Positions 20,408-29,790 of a stretch of 64,000 nt of DNA are shown here, one piece after another. The DNA comes from Sphaerisporangium sp040649355. Lineage in GTDB: Bacteria; Actinomycetota; Actinomycetes; Streptosporangiales; Streptosporangiaceae. The translations under genes were made by a program, and so were the position numbers. The DNA lies in the NCBI RefSeq assembly GCF_043197795.1, contig NZ_JBICTU010000035.1:6612-70611 (forward strand), read 5' to 3'. The notes beneath the pieces were generated by a model. That model did no database searches. It worked only from the letters and a program-made list of their open reading frames with translations, and was not told where the DNA came from. Every line of letters starts with the position of its first letter. Position 1 is the first letter of the stretch.

Positions 20408-20878
20408 ATGACGGACACGGATACGACACGGCGTGCGGTGATGCTGGGCGCGAGTGGTGCGGGCCTGGCCGTGGTGCTGACCGCCTGCGGCGGGTATGAC
20501 TCATCGACCTCGGTCGGCAGCGGCGATTCCGCCGCGGATCCCGCTCCGGCGTCCTCCGCCGGTGAAGCCGCGGGCGACGCGGCCGGGGGCTCCAGCGGTC
20601 TGGCGAAGGCGAGCGACATCCCCAAGGGGGGCGGCAAGATCTTCAAGAAGGAGAAGATCGTCGTCACGCAGCCCAACGACGGTGAGTTCAAGGCGTTCAG
20701 CGCCATCTGCACCCACCAGGGATGTCCGGTCGGGTCCGTCTCCGACGGCACCATCAACTGCCCGTGTCACGGCAGCAAGTTCAACATCGCCGACGGTTCG
20801 GTCGTCAACGGGCCGGCGAGCGAGCCCCTGGCCGAGAAGCAGATCAAGGTCGAGGGCGGTTCCATCAGCCTTGCCTGA
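20408..20878 (+). CDS. Rieske [2Fe-2S] lipoprotein, Tat-exported
   Basis: A 156-residue protein. The N terminus has a twin-arginine segment (TTRRAVMLGASG) leading into a hydrophobic stretch and a lipobox LTAC with Cys27, so it is likely Tat-exported and lipid-anchored. A Ser/Ala/Gly/Asp linker (residues ~30-65) precedes the Rieske domain: CTHQGC at 101-106 and CPCHGS at 118-123, i.e. C-x-H and C-x2-H cluster ligands (C101, H103, C118, H121) plus the stabilising disulfide pair C106/C120. It is probably an extracytoplasmic electron carrier; the partner is unknown. A strong terminator follows it. Confidence 0.92.
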   Translation: MTDTDTTRRAVMLGASGAGLAVVLTACGGYDSSTSVGSGDSAADPAPASSAGEAAGDAAGGSSGLAKASDIPKGGGKIFKKEKIVVTQPNDGEFKAFSAICTHQGCPVGSVSDGTINCPCHGSKFNIADGSVVNGPASEPLAEKQIKVEGGSISLA

Positions 20879-20901
20879 GGTCGCCTCTCGGAACGCGCTC
20901 G

Positions 20902-20949
20902 CGAACGGGCGGGGGTGAAGGGCACCGGCCCTTCACCCCCGCCCGTTCG
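20902..20949 (+). terminator. Very strong hairpin terminator after the Rieske gene
   Basis: A perfect 21-bp stem (20902-20922 with 20929-20949; arms begin CGAACGGGC and end GCCCGTTCG) closes a 6-base loop CACCGG. It has no U-tract, the usual actinobacterial style, and starts 23 bases after the stop codon. Confidence 0.9.
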
Positions 20950-21090
20950 TACTGCGAGACCCGGCGCCGCCGGTCGCGGGGCGGTGCTCTTCGGGGGCTC
21001 GGGGGTGGCGTGTGAGGTTTTGCGGGACGCTGACCTATGGCGGGCGGGGGTTCCCGGGCGGATGTGATCGCATTCGCTGTGGGAGGAGCC

Positions 21091-22554
21091 ATGCGGGTGC
21101 GCGGCGGGGGATACCTGCTGCTTTCGGTGATCGTGTCGGCCTGGTCGGCGTTCGTCGCCGCCCGGCATGCCTGGACGGGTGACTGGCATCTCCACGTGGC
21201 CACCGTCCGGGCCCTGGCCCAGCATCCCCTGGCGCCCGAGGACCCGCTGGTCGGCGGGCACGTGCGGAGCCCGTACTTCACGCCGTACACGTTGCTGCTC
21301 GCCCTCGTCTCACGGACGACCGGCGTGGGGCCCGAAGCCGTCCTTTCGTGGGCGGGCGTGGCGAACATCGGGCTGCTGCTGTGGGGGATGCGCGCGTTCT
21401 GCCGCCGCCTCGGCGAGCGTACGGCGACGGCCGTGCTGGCCGTGGTCTTCGTCCTGTTGCTCTGGGGGACACGGCCCTTCGCGTGGAGCGGGTTCGCGCC
21501 GATGGCCTCGCTGTCGTTCACCCAGGCCTATCCGTCCACAGTAGCCCTGGCGCTCATGTTGGCGTGCCTGGCGGTGCTGCTGCGCTTCCGCGAGGAGGGC
21601 CGCCTGGCCGACCTGGCCCGCCTGGTCGTGCTCGCGGCGCTGATCCTGCTGGTGCATCCCTTCACCGCCGCCGAGACGGCCTTCGTGGCCACCGCCTTCC
21701 TGCTCGCCCGGCCCGGCGCCTGGACCAGGAGGCGGCTGTTCGCGCTCGCGTGCGCGGGCATCGGCGCCCTCGCCCTCGCGGCGCTCTGGCCGTACGCCGG
21801 GATGTCGTCGCTGGCGCGGGCGGGATCGGGCTTCTCGCACATCCACTCGACGCTCGTCGCGGACGCCTTCGGGAAGTACTGGCTGGTCCTGGTGGGGATA
21901 CCGGCCCTGTGGCACGGCGTGCGGCTGCCACTCGGGCGCGAGCTGGCCGTGGGATTCGCGGCAGGGACGGCGGTGGTGATCGTCGCGGTGCTCCTCGGGC
22001 GGTACGAGTTCACCAGGCTCATCCCGGTCGTCGCGCTGATGTCCCATCTGGCCCTCGCCCGCTGCCTGGGGGACCGGGCGGCGGGCTGGAGGCCGTACGG
22101 CGCCGTGACGGCCACGGCCTGCGTGGCCGGCCTGTGCGGCGCGGCGCCGGGGATCGCCCGCGCCCTGCCCCCGCGGGTTCCCGCGACCCTGGTCCCTGCC
22201 ACGGTGATCGAGCACTGGCCGGGCGGGAGGGCCGACCACGGCGCCGAGTTCGCCCGGCCGTACGTGCGCGAGGGCGACGTCGTGATGGCCAGGCACGCCG
22301 CGGCCACGCGCATGCTCGTGGGATGGGGCGTGCGGGCGGTCGCCCCGCCCTACCCCTATCCGTTCCTCGCCGACGAGGCGGAGCGTCGCCGGGCGCAGCG
22401 GCGCATGTTCGCGGGCGGGACCCCGCGCGAGGAGCGGCTGGCCCTCGCCGACCGGTACGGCGTACGGTGCCTGCTCGGCCGCCGGCCGCCCGAGGTGCCT
22501 GGGTTCGTCCCGGTGGCCGCCTCCGGCCCGGAAACGCTGGCCTGCAGACGGTGA
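21091..22554 (+). CDS. Polytopic membrane protein, possible GT-C type glycosyltransferase
   Basis: A 487-residue protein with roughly 10-11 hydrophobic segments and an extracytoplasmic or C-terminal soluble tail from residue ~370. After the first helix comes TGDWHLHVATVRAL, with acidic and His residues placed like the catalytic loop of GT-C enzymes, but I cannot name a family. Start: ATG 21091, directly preceded by GGGAGGAG at 21081-21088; an upstream ATG at 21037 lacks a ribosome site and would give a polar tail before the first helix. It stands alone between a strong terminator and the uvrC promoter. Substrate unknown. Confidence 0.75.
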   Translation: MRVRGGGYLLLSVIVSAWSAFVAARHAWTGDWHLHVATVRALAQHPLAPEDPLVGGHVRSPYFTPYTLLLALVSRTTGVGPEAVLSWAGVANIGLLLWGMRAFCRRLGERTATAVLAVVFVLLLWGTRPFAWSGFAPMASLSFTQAYPSTVALALMLACLAVLLRFREEGRLADLARLVVLAALILLVHPFTAAETAFVATAFLLARPGAWTRRRLFALACAGIGALALAALWPYAGMSSLARAGSGFSHIHSTLVADAFGKYWLVLVGIPALWHGVRLPLGRELAVGFAAGTAVVIVAVLLGRYEFTRLIPVVALMSHLALARCLGDRAAGWRPYGAVTATACVAGLCGAAPGIARALPPRVPATLVPATVIEHWPGGRADHGAEFARPYVREGDVVMARHAAATRMLVGWGVRAVAPPYPYPFLADEAERRRAQRRMFAGGTPREERLALADRYGVRCLLGRRPPEVPGFVPVAASGPETLACRR

Positions 22555-22669
22555 CGGCTCGCTCGGCATCCGCTCACCACAGGTGTGCGGGAACCGGTCG
22601 TGTCAAGGGTCCGAGCAGGGATCTCCACCACCTCTGTCAGGCCCCTATGTGGCGCTGGATCGCCTTATT

Positions 22670-22692
22670 CTGTCGGCAGGTCCGGATAGGCT
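22670..22692 (+). promoter_or_regulatory. uvrC promoter with RecA-independent damage motif; leaderless start
   Basis: CTGTCGGCA (22670-22678), eight bases, TAGGCT (22687-22692): the same geometry as the uvrA promoter and the PafBC-type consensus. The -10 ends six bases before the uvrC GTG (22699), so transcription should start at or next to the start codon, giving a leaderless mRNA. No Shine-Dalgarno is visible before that GTG, which agrees. Confidence 0.7.
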
Positions 22693-22698
22693 TTCAGT

Positions 22699-24615
22699 GT
22701 GGCAAGACCCGCGAACACCCCCTTGAGTTTTCGCCCCGAGCCGGGGTCGATCCCCGAGTCCCCGGGCGTCTACCGCTTCAGGGACGCCCATGGCCGGGTC
22801 ATCTATGTCGGCAAGGCCAAGAGCCTGCGGCAGCGCCTCAACTCCTACTTCGCCGACTTCGCCGGTCTGCATCCGCGCACCCAGACGATGCTCACCGCGG
22901 CCGAGGGCGTCGACTGGACCGTCGTCGGCACCGAGGTCGAGGCCCTCCAGCTCGAATACTCCTGGATCAAGGAGTTCGATCCCCGGTTCAATGTCAAATA
23001 CCGGGACGACAAGTCCTATCCCTTCCTCGCCGTCACGATGGGCGACGACTTCCCCCGGGTGCAGGTTCTGCGCGGCGCCAAGCGCAAGGGCACGCGTTAC
23101 TTCGGGCCGTACTCCCACGCGTGGGCGATCCGCGAGACCGTCGACCTGCTGCTCCGCGTGTTCCCCGTGCGCACCTGCTCGGCGGGGGTGTTCAAGCGAG
23201 CCGGGCAGATCGGGCGGCCGTGCCTGCTGGGCTATATCGACAAGTGCTCCGCCCCGTGCGTCGGCAGGGTGACCGAGGAGGAGCACCGCCGGCTCGCCGA
23301 GGATTTCTGCGACTTCATGGCGGGCAACACCAGCCGGTTCATCAAGCGGCTGGAGCGCGAGATGCGCGAGGCCGCCTCCGCCGAGGAGTTCGAAAGGGCC
23401 GCGCGACTCCGCGACGACATCCAGGCGCTCCAGCGTGCCCTCGAAAAGCAGGCCGTGGTGCTCGGAGAGGGCACCGACTGCGACGTGGTCGCGCTCGCCG
23501 AAGATCCGCTGGAGGCGGCCGTCCAGGTCTTCTACGTGCGCGGAGGGCGCATCCGCGGCCAGCGCGGCTGGGTCGTGGACAAGGTGGAGGAGTCCTCCCC
23601 TGGCGAGCTGGTGGAGCACTTCCTGCTGCAGATGTACGGCGAGGCGTCTCCCGAGGCGGTGCCCCGCGAGGTCCTGGTGGCGGCCCTCCCGCCCGAGGTC
23701 GACGCGGTCGCCGAGCTGCTCACCGAGCAGCGCGGCGCGAGGGTCGAGGTGCGGGTGCCCCAGCGTGGCGACAAGAAGACCCTGATGGAGACCGTCGAGC
23801 GCAACGCCAAGGAGTCGCTGGCCCAGCACAAGCTGCGCAGGGCGAGCGATCTCACCACCCGCAGCCGGGCGCTTCAGGAGATCGCCGACGCCCTCGACCT
23901 CGACCAGGCCCCGCTGCGCATCGAGTGCTACGACGTGTCCCACCTGATGGGGGACGACGTCGTGGCCTCGATGGTGGTGTTCGAGGACGGCCTCGCCCGC
24001 AAGAGCGAGTACCGCAGGTTCGCGATCCGGGGCACGGCCGGTCAGGGCGACGTCGCCTCGATCTACGAGGTGATCTCCCGGCGGTTCAAGCGTCACCTGG
24101 AGGAGCGGGCGGCGAGCGGCGAGCTCGATCCCGAGCCCATCGACCCTGAGACGGGCAAGCCGCGCAGGTTCGCCTATCCGCCCAATCTCGTCGTGGTCGA
24201 CGGCGGCCCCGCTCAGGTGGCGGCGGCGCAGCGGGCGCTCGACGAGCTCGGGGTCGACGAGGTCTCGGTGAGCGGGCTGGCCAAGCGGCTCGAAGAGGTC
24301 TGGCTACCCGGCGACGACCAGCCTGTCATCCTGCCCCGGAGCAGCGAAGGGCTCTATCTTCTACAGAGGGTGCGCGATGAGGCTCATCGATTCGCCATCA
24401 CCTACCATCGATCAAAACGCGCAAAGTCTGTCAAAGAGAGCGCTCTGGACGAGATTCGCGGGCTCGGGTCGGCACGCAAGCAGGCTTTGCTGAAGCGCTT
24501 CGGATCCGTCAAACGGTTGCAGGGGGCCTCCGTAGACGAGATCCGCGAGGTTCCTGGCATCGGGCTTTCGACGGCCGAGGCGATCGTTGCGGCGCTGAAG
24601 GGGGAGGGAACGTGA
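22699..24615 (+). CDS. uvrC: Excinuclease ABC subunit UvrC
   Basis: A 638-residue dual-incision nuclease. The N-terminal GIY-YIG domain has SPGVYRFRDAHGRVIYVGKA (residues ~15-35); a Cys-rich patch (CSAPCVGR) and UVR domain follow; the RNase H-like half contains ECYDVSHLMG and VVVDGGPAQV with catalytic acids; the end has tandem helix-hairpin-helix motifs (GLGSARKQALLKRFGS, VPGIGLSTAEAI). UvrC cuts 3' and 5' of lesions marked by UvrAB. Start GTG 22699, apparently leaderless. Its last four bases overlap the rapZ start (GTGA), so nucleotide excision repair and the rapZ-yvcK-whiA genes share transcripts. Confidence 0.96.
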   Translation: MARPANTPLSFRPEPGSIPESPGVYRFRDAHGRVIYVGKAKSLRQRLNSYFADFAGLHPRTQTMLTAAEGVDWTVVGTEVEALQLEYSWIKEFDPRFNVKYRDDKSYPFLAVTMGDDFPRVQVLRGAKRKGTRYFGPYSHAWAIRETVDLLLRVFPVRTCSAGVFKRAGQIGRPCLLGYIDKCSAPCVGRVTEEEHRRLAEDFCDFMAGNTSRFIKRLEREMREAASAEEFERAARLRDDIQALQRALEKQAVVLGEGTDCDVVALAEDPLEAAVQVFYVRGGRIRGQRGWVVDKVEESSPGELVEHFLLQMYGEASPEAVPREVLVAALPPEVDAVAELLTEQRGARVEVRVPQRGDKKTLMETVERNAKESLAQHKLRRASDLTTRSRALQEIADALDLDQAPLRIECYDVSHLMGDDVVASMVVFEDGLARKSEYRRFAIRGTAGQGDVASIYEVISRRFKRHLEERAASGELDPEPIDPETGKPRRFAYPPNLVVVDGGPAQVAAAQRALDELGVDEVSVSGLAKRLEEVWLPGDDQPVILPRSSEGLYLLQRVRDEAHRFAITYHRSKRAKSVKESALDEIRGLGSARKQALLKRFGSVKRLQGASVDEIREVPGIGLSTAEAIVAALKGEGT

Positions 24616-25559
24616 CTGAGAACACCAGCGGAAACGACAATGACCACGAAACCTCACGGCCGCGCTCCGGCGCGCCGCGAGACCGCAAGGGGGCGGTGAG
24701 CGAGACAGCGTTCGTCATCGTCACCGGCATGTCCGGGGCCGGGCGGAGCACGGCGGCCAAGGCCCTGGAGGATCTGGGCTGGTTCGTCATCGACAACCTG
24801 CCGCCGGGCATGCTGTTCGCCATGGCCGAGGAGGCCGGGAAGGTCAAGCTCGACACCGACAAGGTGGCCGCCGTCGTCGACGTGCGCAGCCTGGCCTTCA
24901 CCACCGACCTCAACACCGCCATCGAGGAGCTGGAGGCGCGCGGCGTCGCGGTGCGCGTCGTCTTCCTCGAAGCCAGCGACGAGGAGCTCGTCCGCCGTTT
25001 CGAGAACGTCCGGCGCCCGCACCCGCTCCAGGGCGAGGGGCGGCTGGTCGACGGCATCGCCAGGGAGCGCGGCATCCTGCGGGAGGTCCGGGCCAACGCC
25101 GACCTGGTCATCGACACCTCGTCGCACAACGTGCACGAGCTGCGCGGCAAGATCGTCTCGTTCTTCGGCGGCGAAGACCGTCCCGGCCTGCGGGTCAACG
25201 TCGTGTCCTTCGGGTTCAAGTACGGCCTGCCGGTGGACGCCGATCTGGTGGTCGACTGCCGGTTCCTGCCGAACCCCCACTGGGTGCCCGAACTGCGTCC
25301 TATGAACGGCCTCGACGCCCCCGTGCGCGAGTACGTCCTGAACCAGCCGGGCGCCAAGGAGTTCCTGGACGCCTACGAGGAGGTTCTCCGCGTCGTCGCC
25401 ACCGGTTACGTCCGCGAGGGCAAGGGCTACGCCACCCTCGCGGTGGGCTGCACCGGAGGCAAGCACCGGAGCGTGGCCATGTCCGAGCAGATCGGCGCCC
25501 GACTGCGCGATCGGGGCATGGAAGTGCAGGTGAGCCATCGGGATGTGGGCCGCGAGTGA
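24612..25559 (+). CDS. rapZ: RapZ/YvcJ family P-loop nucleotide-binding protein
   Basis: A 315-residue protein. A ~32-residue polar N terminus precedes the P-loop GMSGAGRST (residues 39-47), in which Arg replaces the usual Lys before Ser, as seen in other actinobacterial members. DNLPP, FLEAS and the C-terminal CTGGKHRSV (residues ~288-296) are family signatures. E. coli RapZ is an RNase E adaptor that senses glucosamine-6-phosphate; in Gram-positives the YvcJ role is less defined. GTG start overlaps uvrC in GTGA, and its own stop overlaps yvcK the same way, giving a tightly coupled trio. Confidence 0.93.
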   Translation: MTENTSGNDNDHETSRPRSGAPRDRKGAVSETAFVIVTGMSGAGRSTAAKALEDLGWFVIDNLPPGMLFAMAEEAGKVKLDTDKVAAVVDVRSLAFTTDLNTAIEELEARGVAVRVVFLEASDEELVRRFENVRRPHPLQGEGRLVDGIARERGILREVRANADLVIDTSSHNVHELRGKIVSFFGGEDRPGLRVNVVSFGFKYGLPVDADLVVDCRFLPNPHWVPELRPMNGLDAPVREYVLNQPGAKEFLDAYEEVLRVVATGYVREGKGYATLAVGCTGGKHRSVAMSEQIGARLRDRGMEVQVSHRDVGRE

Positions 25560-26965
25560 GCGATCGAAACGGGGCACCCGCGGGCACCTCCCGTGGTGAG
25601 GTCCCGCCAGGCGGGGGATCAGACTGCGAAACCGAAGAGGGCGCGCACCCGGGCGCTGCCGGGCCGAGGATCTTCGAGCCGGACAGGATCCCGCCGAAGG
25701 AGGCCGCCGGCCGTGAGGACAAGCTGACCCGGCCGCAGGAGACCGGCGACCCTGAGCGGAAGCCGACCTCGGAGGAGATCAGTGCCCGTCGGGGGAGACT
25801 GACCTCGTCGCAGGAGACCGGCGTCCGAGAGGGGAAGCTGATCTCAGAAAAGCCGGGCGTTCGTGAGGGGAAGCCGAGGTCGGAGGAGGTCGGCGGGTCT
25901 GAGGGGAAGCCGAGGTCGGAGGAGGTCGGCGGGTCTGAGGGGAAGCCGAGGTCGGAGGAGATCGGCGGTCTTGAGGGGAGGTTCGGCTCGCTGGAGGAGG
26001 TCTGGAACGGTGAGGGGAAGCCGGCGCGGGGTGGGCGTGAGGTGCGGGTGGTGGCCTTCGGTGGTGGGCACGGCCTGTACGCGTCCCTGTCGGCCCTGAG
26101 GCGGGTCACCGGCGAGCTGACGGCGGTGGTGACGGTCGCCGATGACGGGGGCTCCAGCGGGCGGCTCAGGCGCGAGCTGGGCGTCCTTCCCCCCGGTGAC
26201 CTGCGCATGGCGCTGGCCGCCCTGTGCGGAGACGACGACTGGGGCCAGACCTGGAGCAAGGTGGTCCAGCACCGCTTCCGCAGCGAGGGCCAGTTACACG
26301 GCCACGCCGTCGGCAACCTTTTGATCGTGGCGCTCTGGGAGCTGCTCGATGACCCGGTGGCCGGGCTCGACTGGGTCGGCCGCCTGCTGGGGGCGCACGG
26401 CCGGGTGCTGCCGATGGCGTCGGTCCCGATCGACATCGAGGCCGAGGTGGAGCTCGACGGCAGGGTGACGGTCGTCCGGGGGCAGGTCGCCTGCGCGGTG
26501 ACGCCCGGCAACGTCCAGGCGATCTCCCTGGTGCCCGCCGACCCGCCCGCCTGTCCCGAGGCGGTGGAGGCGGTGCGCGGCGCCGACTGGGTCGTGTTCG
26601 GCCCGGGGTCGTGGTTCACCAGCGTGCTGCCCCACCTGAAGGTGCCCCAGCTCGCCGAGGCGCTGCACACCACCGGCGCGCGGCGGCTGGTCGCGCTGAA
26701 CCTGGCGCCGCAGCCGGGGGAGACCGACGGCTTCTCCGCCGAGAAGCACCTGCAGGTGCTGCGCCAGCACGCCCCCGACCTCACGGTCGACGTCGTGCTG
26801 GCCGATCACGGGGTGGTGGAGGAGCGTGACGAGCTGGAGAAGGCCGCCGACGCCCTCGGCGGGCGGCTGGTGCTCGCCGACGTGGCGGCCTCCGACGGCT
26901 CCCCGAGGCATGATGCACGACGGCTTGCCTCGGTCCTGGACGAGATTTTCCGTGGGAAGCGTTGA
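25556..26965 (+). CDS. YvcK-family (CofD-like) protein with unusual repeat-rich N-terminal extension
   Basis: The conserved YvcK core runs from residue ~163 to the end (469 aa): VRVVAFGGGHGLYASLSALR, TVADDGGSSGRLRRE, GNLLIVAL, FGPGSWFTSVLPHL and ADHGVVEE match gluconeogenesis-factor proteins, which bind UDP-GlcNAc and affect cell shape and carbon flux. Residues 1-162 are extra: a low-complexity head, then about nine copies of a 12-13-residue unit (best copies S/R-EGKPRSEEVGG, residues ~102-138). The extension is highly charged and probably disordered. The GTG start overlaps the rapZ stop in GTGA, which favours translation of the whole extension; a later start near 26042 lacks a ribosome site. 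Usual length is ~320-350 residues. Confidence 0.88.
   Translation: MSDRNGAPAGTSRGEVPPGGGSDCETEEGAHPGAAGPRIFEPDRIPPKEAAGREDKLTRPQETGDPERKPTSEEISARRGRLTSSQETGVREGKLISEKPGVREGKPRSEEVGGSEGKPRSEEVGGSEGKPRSEEIGGLEGRFGSLEEVWNGEGKPARGGREVRVVAFGGGHGLYASLSALRRVTGELTAVVTVADDGGSSGRLRRELGVLPPGDLRMALAALCGDDDWGQTWSKVVQHRFRSEGQLHGHAVGNLLIVALWELLDDPVAGLDWVGRLLGAHGRVLPMASVPIDIEAEVELDGRVTVVRGQVACAVTPGNVQAISLVPADPPACPEAVEAVRGADWVVFGPGSWFTSVLPHLKVPQLAEALHTTGARRLVALNLAPQPGETDGFSAEKHLQVLRQHAPDLTVDVVLADHGVVEERDELEKAADALGGRLVLADVAASDGSPRHDARRLASVLDEIFRGKR
25709..26029 (+). repeat. In-frame tandem repeats in the yvcK 5' region
   Basis: A 36-base unit (GAGGGGAAGCCGAGGTCGGA followed by GGAGGTCGGCGGGTCT) occurs identically at 25865-25900 and 25901-25936 and nearly so at 25937-25972. 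Diverged copies of the same 36-39-base period extend outward on both sides, to about 25709 and 26029. All keep the reading frame. Confidence 0.9.
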
Positions 26966-27103
26966 TCCTGGTCAGCGCGCCCACGGGGTGCGAGAGACTT
27001 GCCGGGGGCCGATGGAGCCGCGTCGGGCGGAGTCAACGTCCACGGGGCGCGAGGATGCGGCTTCGACCATGAGACGCGTCTGTTTGGGGGAGGACACAGG
27101 CAC

Positions 27104-28084
27104 ATGGCCATGACGGGTGTGGTGAAGGACGAGCTGAGCCGGCTTGCGGTGCTGAAGCCTTGCTGCCGTAAGGCCGAGGTGTCGACATTGCTTCGGTTCG
27201 CGAGCGGGCTGCACCTTGTGGGCGGGCGCATCGTCATCGAGGCGGAGCTCGACACCAATGTCACCGCTCGACGTCTGATCAAGGACATCGGCGAGGTGTT
27301 CGGGCACAAGGCCGAGGTGCTGGTGCTCGCGCCGGCCGGCCTGCGCAAGGGGTCGAGATATGTGGTCCGGGTTTACCGTGACGGCGAGGCGCTGGCCCGC
27401 CAGACCGGTTTGATCGACAACCACGGGCGGCCTGTGCGCGGGCTGCCGCGCCAGGTGGTGTCTGGGGCGACGTGCGACGCAGAGGCCGCGTGGCGGGGGG
27501 CCTTCCTCGCGCACGGCTCGCTGACCGAGCCGGGCCGTTCGATGTCGCTGGAGGTGACCTGCCCCGGGCCGGAGGCGGCGCTGGCGCTGGTAGGTTCGGC
27601 GCGGCGGCTGAAGATCCACGCCAAGGCGCGGGAGGTGCGCGGGGTCGACCGGGTGGTGGTCAGAGACGGCGACGCGATCAGCGCGCTGCTCACCCGCCTC
27701 GGGGCCCACGACAGCGTGCTGGCCTGGGAGGAGCGCCGGATGCGCCGCGAGGTGCGTGCCACGGCCCACCGGCTGGCCAACTTCGACGACGCGAACCTGC
27801 GCAGGTCGGCCCGTGCGGCGGTGGCCGCGGGAGCGCGGGTGCAGCGGGCGCTGGAGATCCTCGGTGACGACGCCCCCGAGCACCTGGTGATCGCCGGGCG
27901 GCTGCGGGTGGAGCACAAGCAGGCCTCGCTGGAGGAACTGGGTCAGATCGCCGATCCTCCGCTGACCAAGGACGCCATCGCCGGCCGGATCCGGCGGCTG
28001 CTCGCCATGGCCGACAAGCGGGCCTCCGACCTCGGCATCGCCAGCACCGACGCCAACCTCACCGCCGAAATGCTCGCCCCGTGA
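27104..28084 (+). CDS. whiA: Sporulation/cell-division regulator WhiA
   Basis: A 326-residue protein with the two-part WhiA layout: an N-terminal LAGLIDADG-like domain (residues ~1-210, with VKDELSRL, CCRKAEVSTLLRF, NVTARRLIKDIGEVF, LPRQVVSGATCDAEAAWRGAFLAHGS) and a C-terminal helix-turn-helix (residues ~225-310, with LRVEHKQASLEELGQIADPPLTKDAIAGRIRRLL). WhiA works with WhiB to switch growing hyphae to sporulation septation in streptomycetes. I chose ATG 27104 (another ATG two codons later); GGGGGAGGA lies at ~27085-27093. It follows yvcK by 138 bases, the conserved order. The stop codon lies at the edge of a repeat region. Confidence 0.94.
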   Translation: MAMTGVVKDELSRLAVLKPCCRKAEVSTLLRFASGLHLVGGRIVIEAELDTNVTARRLIKDIGEVFGHKAEVLVLAPAGLRKGSRYVVRVYRDGEALARQTGLIDNHGRPVRGLPRQVVSGATCDAEAAWRGAFLAHGSLTEPGRSMSLEVTCPGPEAALALVGSARRLKIHAKAREVRGVDRVVVRDGDAISALLTRLGAHDSVLAWEERRMRREVRATAHRLANFDDANLRRSARAAVAAGARVQRALEILGDDAPEHLVIAGRLRVEHKQASLEELGQIADPPLTKDAIAGRIRRLLAMADKRASDLGIASTDANLTAEMLAP

Positions 28085-28785
28085 CCCCGTGCGCACCGCT
28101 TCCCTGACCGATTCGGCGTGACCATCGTGACCCTGTACGCACCAGGTCCCTTGACCGGCGTGGCTACGCACGGGGTTCCCTGGTCGTATGGGGCGTGACC
28201 ATCGTGACCCTGTACGCACCAGGTCCCCTGACCGGCGTGGCTACTCACCAGGTTCCCTGGTCGTATCGGGCGTGACGATCGGGATCGCGGCAACGCCGGT
28301 CCACCGAGCGGTTCGGGTGCGGTCCGAGGTCGGGCCGTGCTGTTCGCCGGCCGGTTCCAGCAGGCTGTCCTGGCTCCGGGCGTGCCGGTTCGACGGCCGG
28401 CTCCGGCATGACCTTTGTGCCGTGGGCACGCCGGTCCGTTGGCCGCTTCGGGTGGGGTCTTGGTGCTCGGGCCTGGCTGGTCCGTGGGCCTGGTGCGAGT
28501 GGGGTCGTTGTGACTCGGGCCTCGTCCGTTCGCCGGCTGGTTCGGCGATGGTCTTCGGGGTTCCCGGACGCGTCGGCTTCGGGGCGGGGTCGGCTCGGGT
28601 GATCGTGGTGGCGGGTGGGGGTGGTCGGGCCTCTGAGCTGGGAGGATGTCGTGGTGTACGGGCGGGGCTCGCAAAGGGGAGAGCCACGTGGTCTACACCA
28701 ATTATTACCCGGTAGGGTTATCTGAGGTTTCAGCCCGCCATGGCGCCGGCAGGCCGGCGCACGAAGTTCGAGGAGATCTGTTTCC
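28081..28785. other. 700-base intergenic region, whiA to gap, made of degenerate repeats
   Basis: No credible gene. 28115-28281 is a 77-bp tandem repeat; 28081-28114 resembles part of the same unit. From ~28290 to 28640 the plus strand becomes strongly G/T-rich, with loosely repeated blocks such as CGCCGGTCC...CTTCGGGTG (near 28294 and 28431, about 137 apart). Open frames here are low-complexity and lack ribosome sites. The last 90 bases are AT-richer (ATTATTACCC, GGTTATCT) and should hold the gap promoter, with TAGGGT at ~28712-28717 as one weak -10. Confidence 0.6.
28115..28281. repeat. 77-bp direct tandem repeat
   Basis: Two copies, 28115-28191 and 28192-28268, differ at about five of 77 positions. 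Each starts GGCGTGACCATCGTGACC. A third start (GGCGTGACGATCG) follows at 28269 and decays at once. Confidence 0.9.

Positions 28786-29789
<1,004 letters not shown>

Positions 29790-29790
<1 letters not shown>

Noticed and set aside
25709..26029. CRISPR array
   Set aside because: Repeats are head-to-tail without spacers and stay in reading frame; no cas genes are present.
28188..28715. ORFs on both strands in the whiA-gap gap
   Set aside because: They are translations of repeats and G/T-biased DNA with no recognisable domain.
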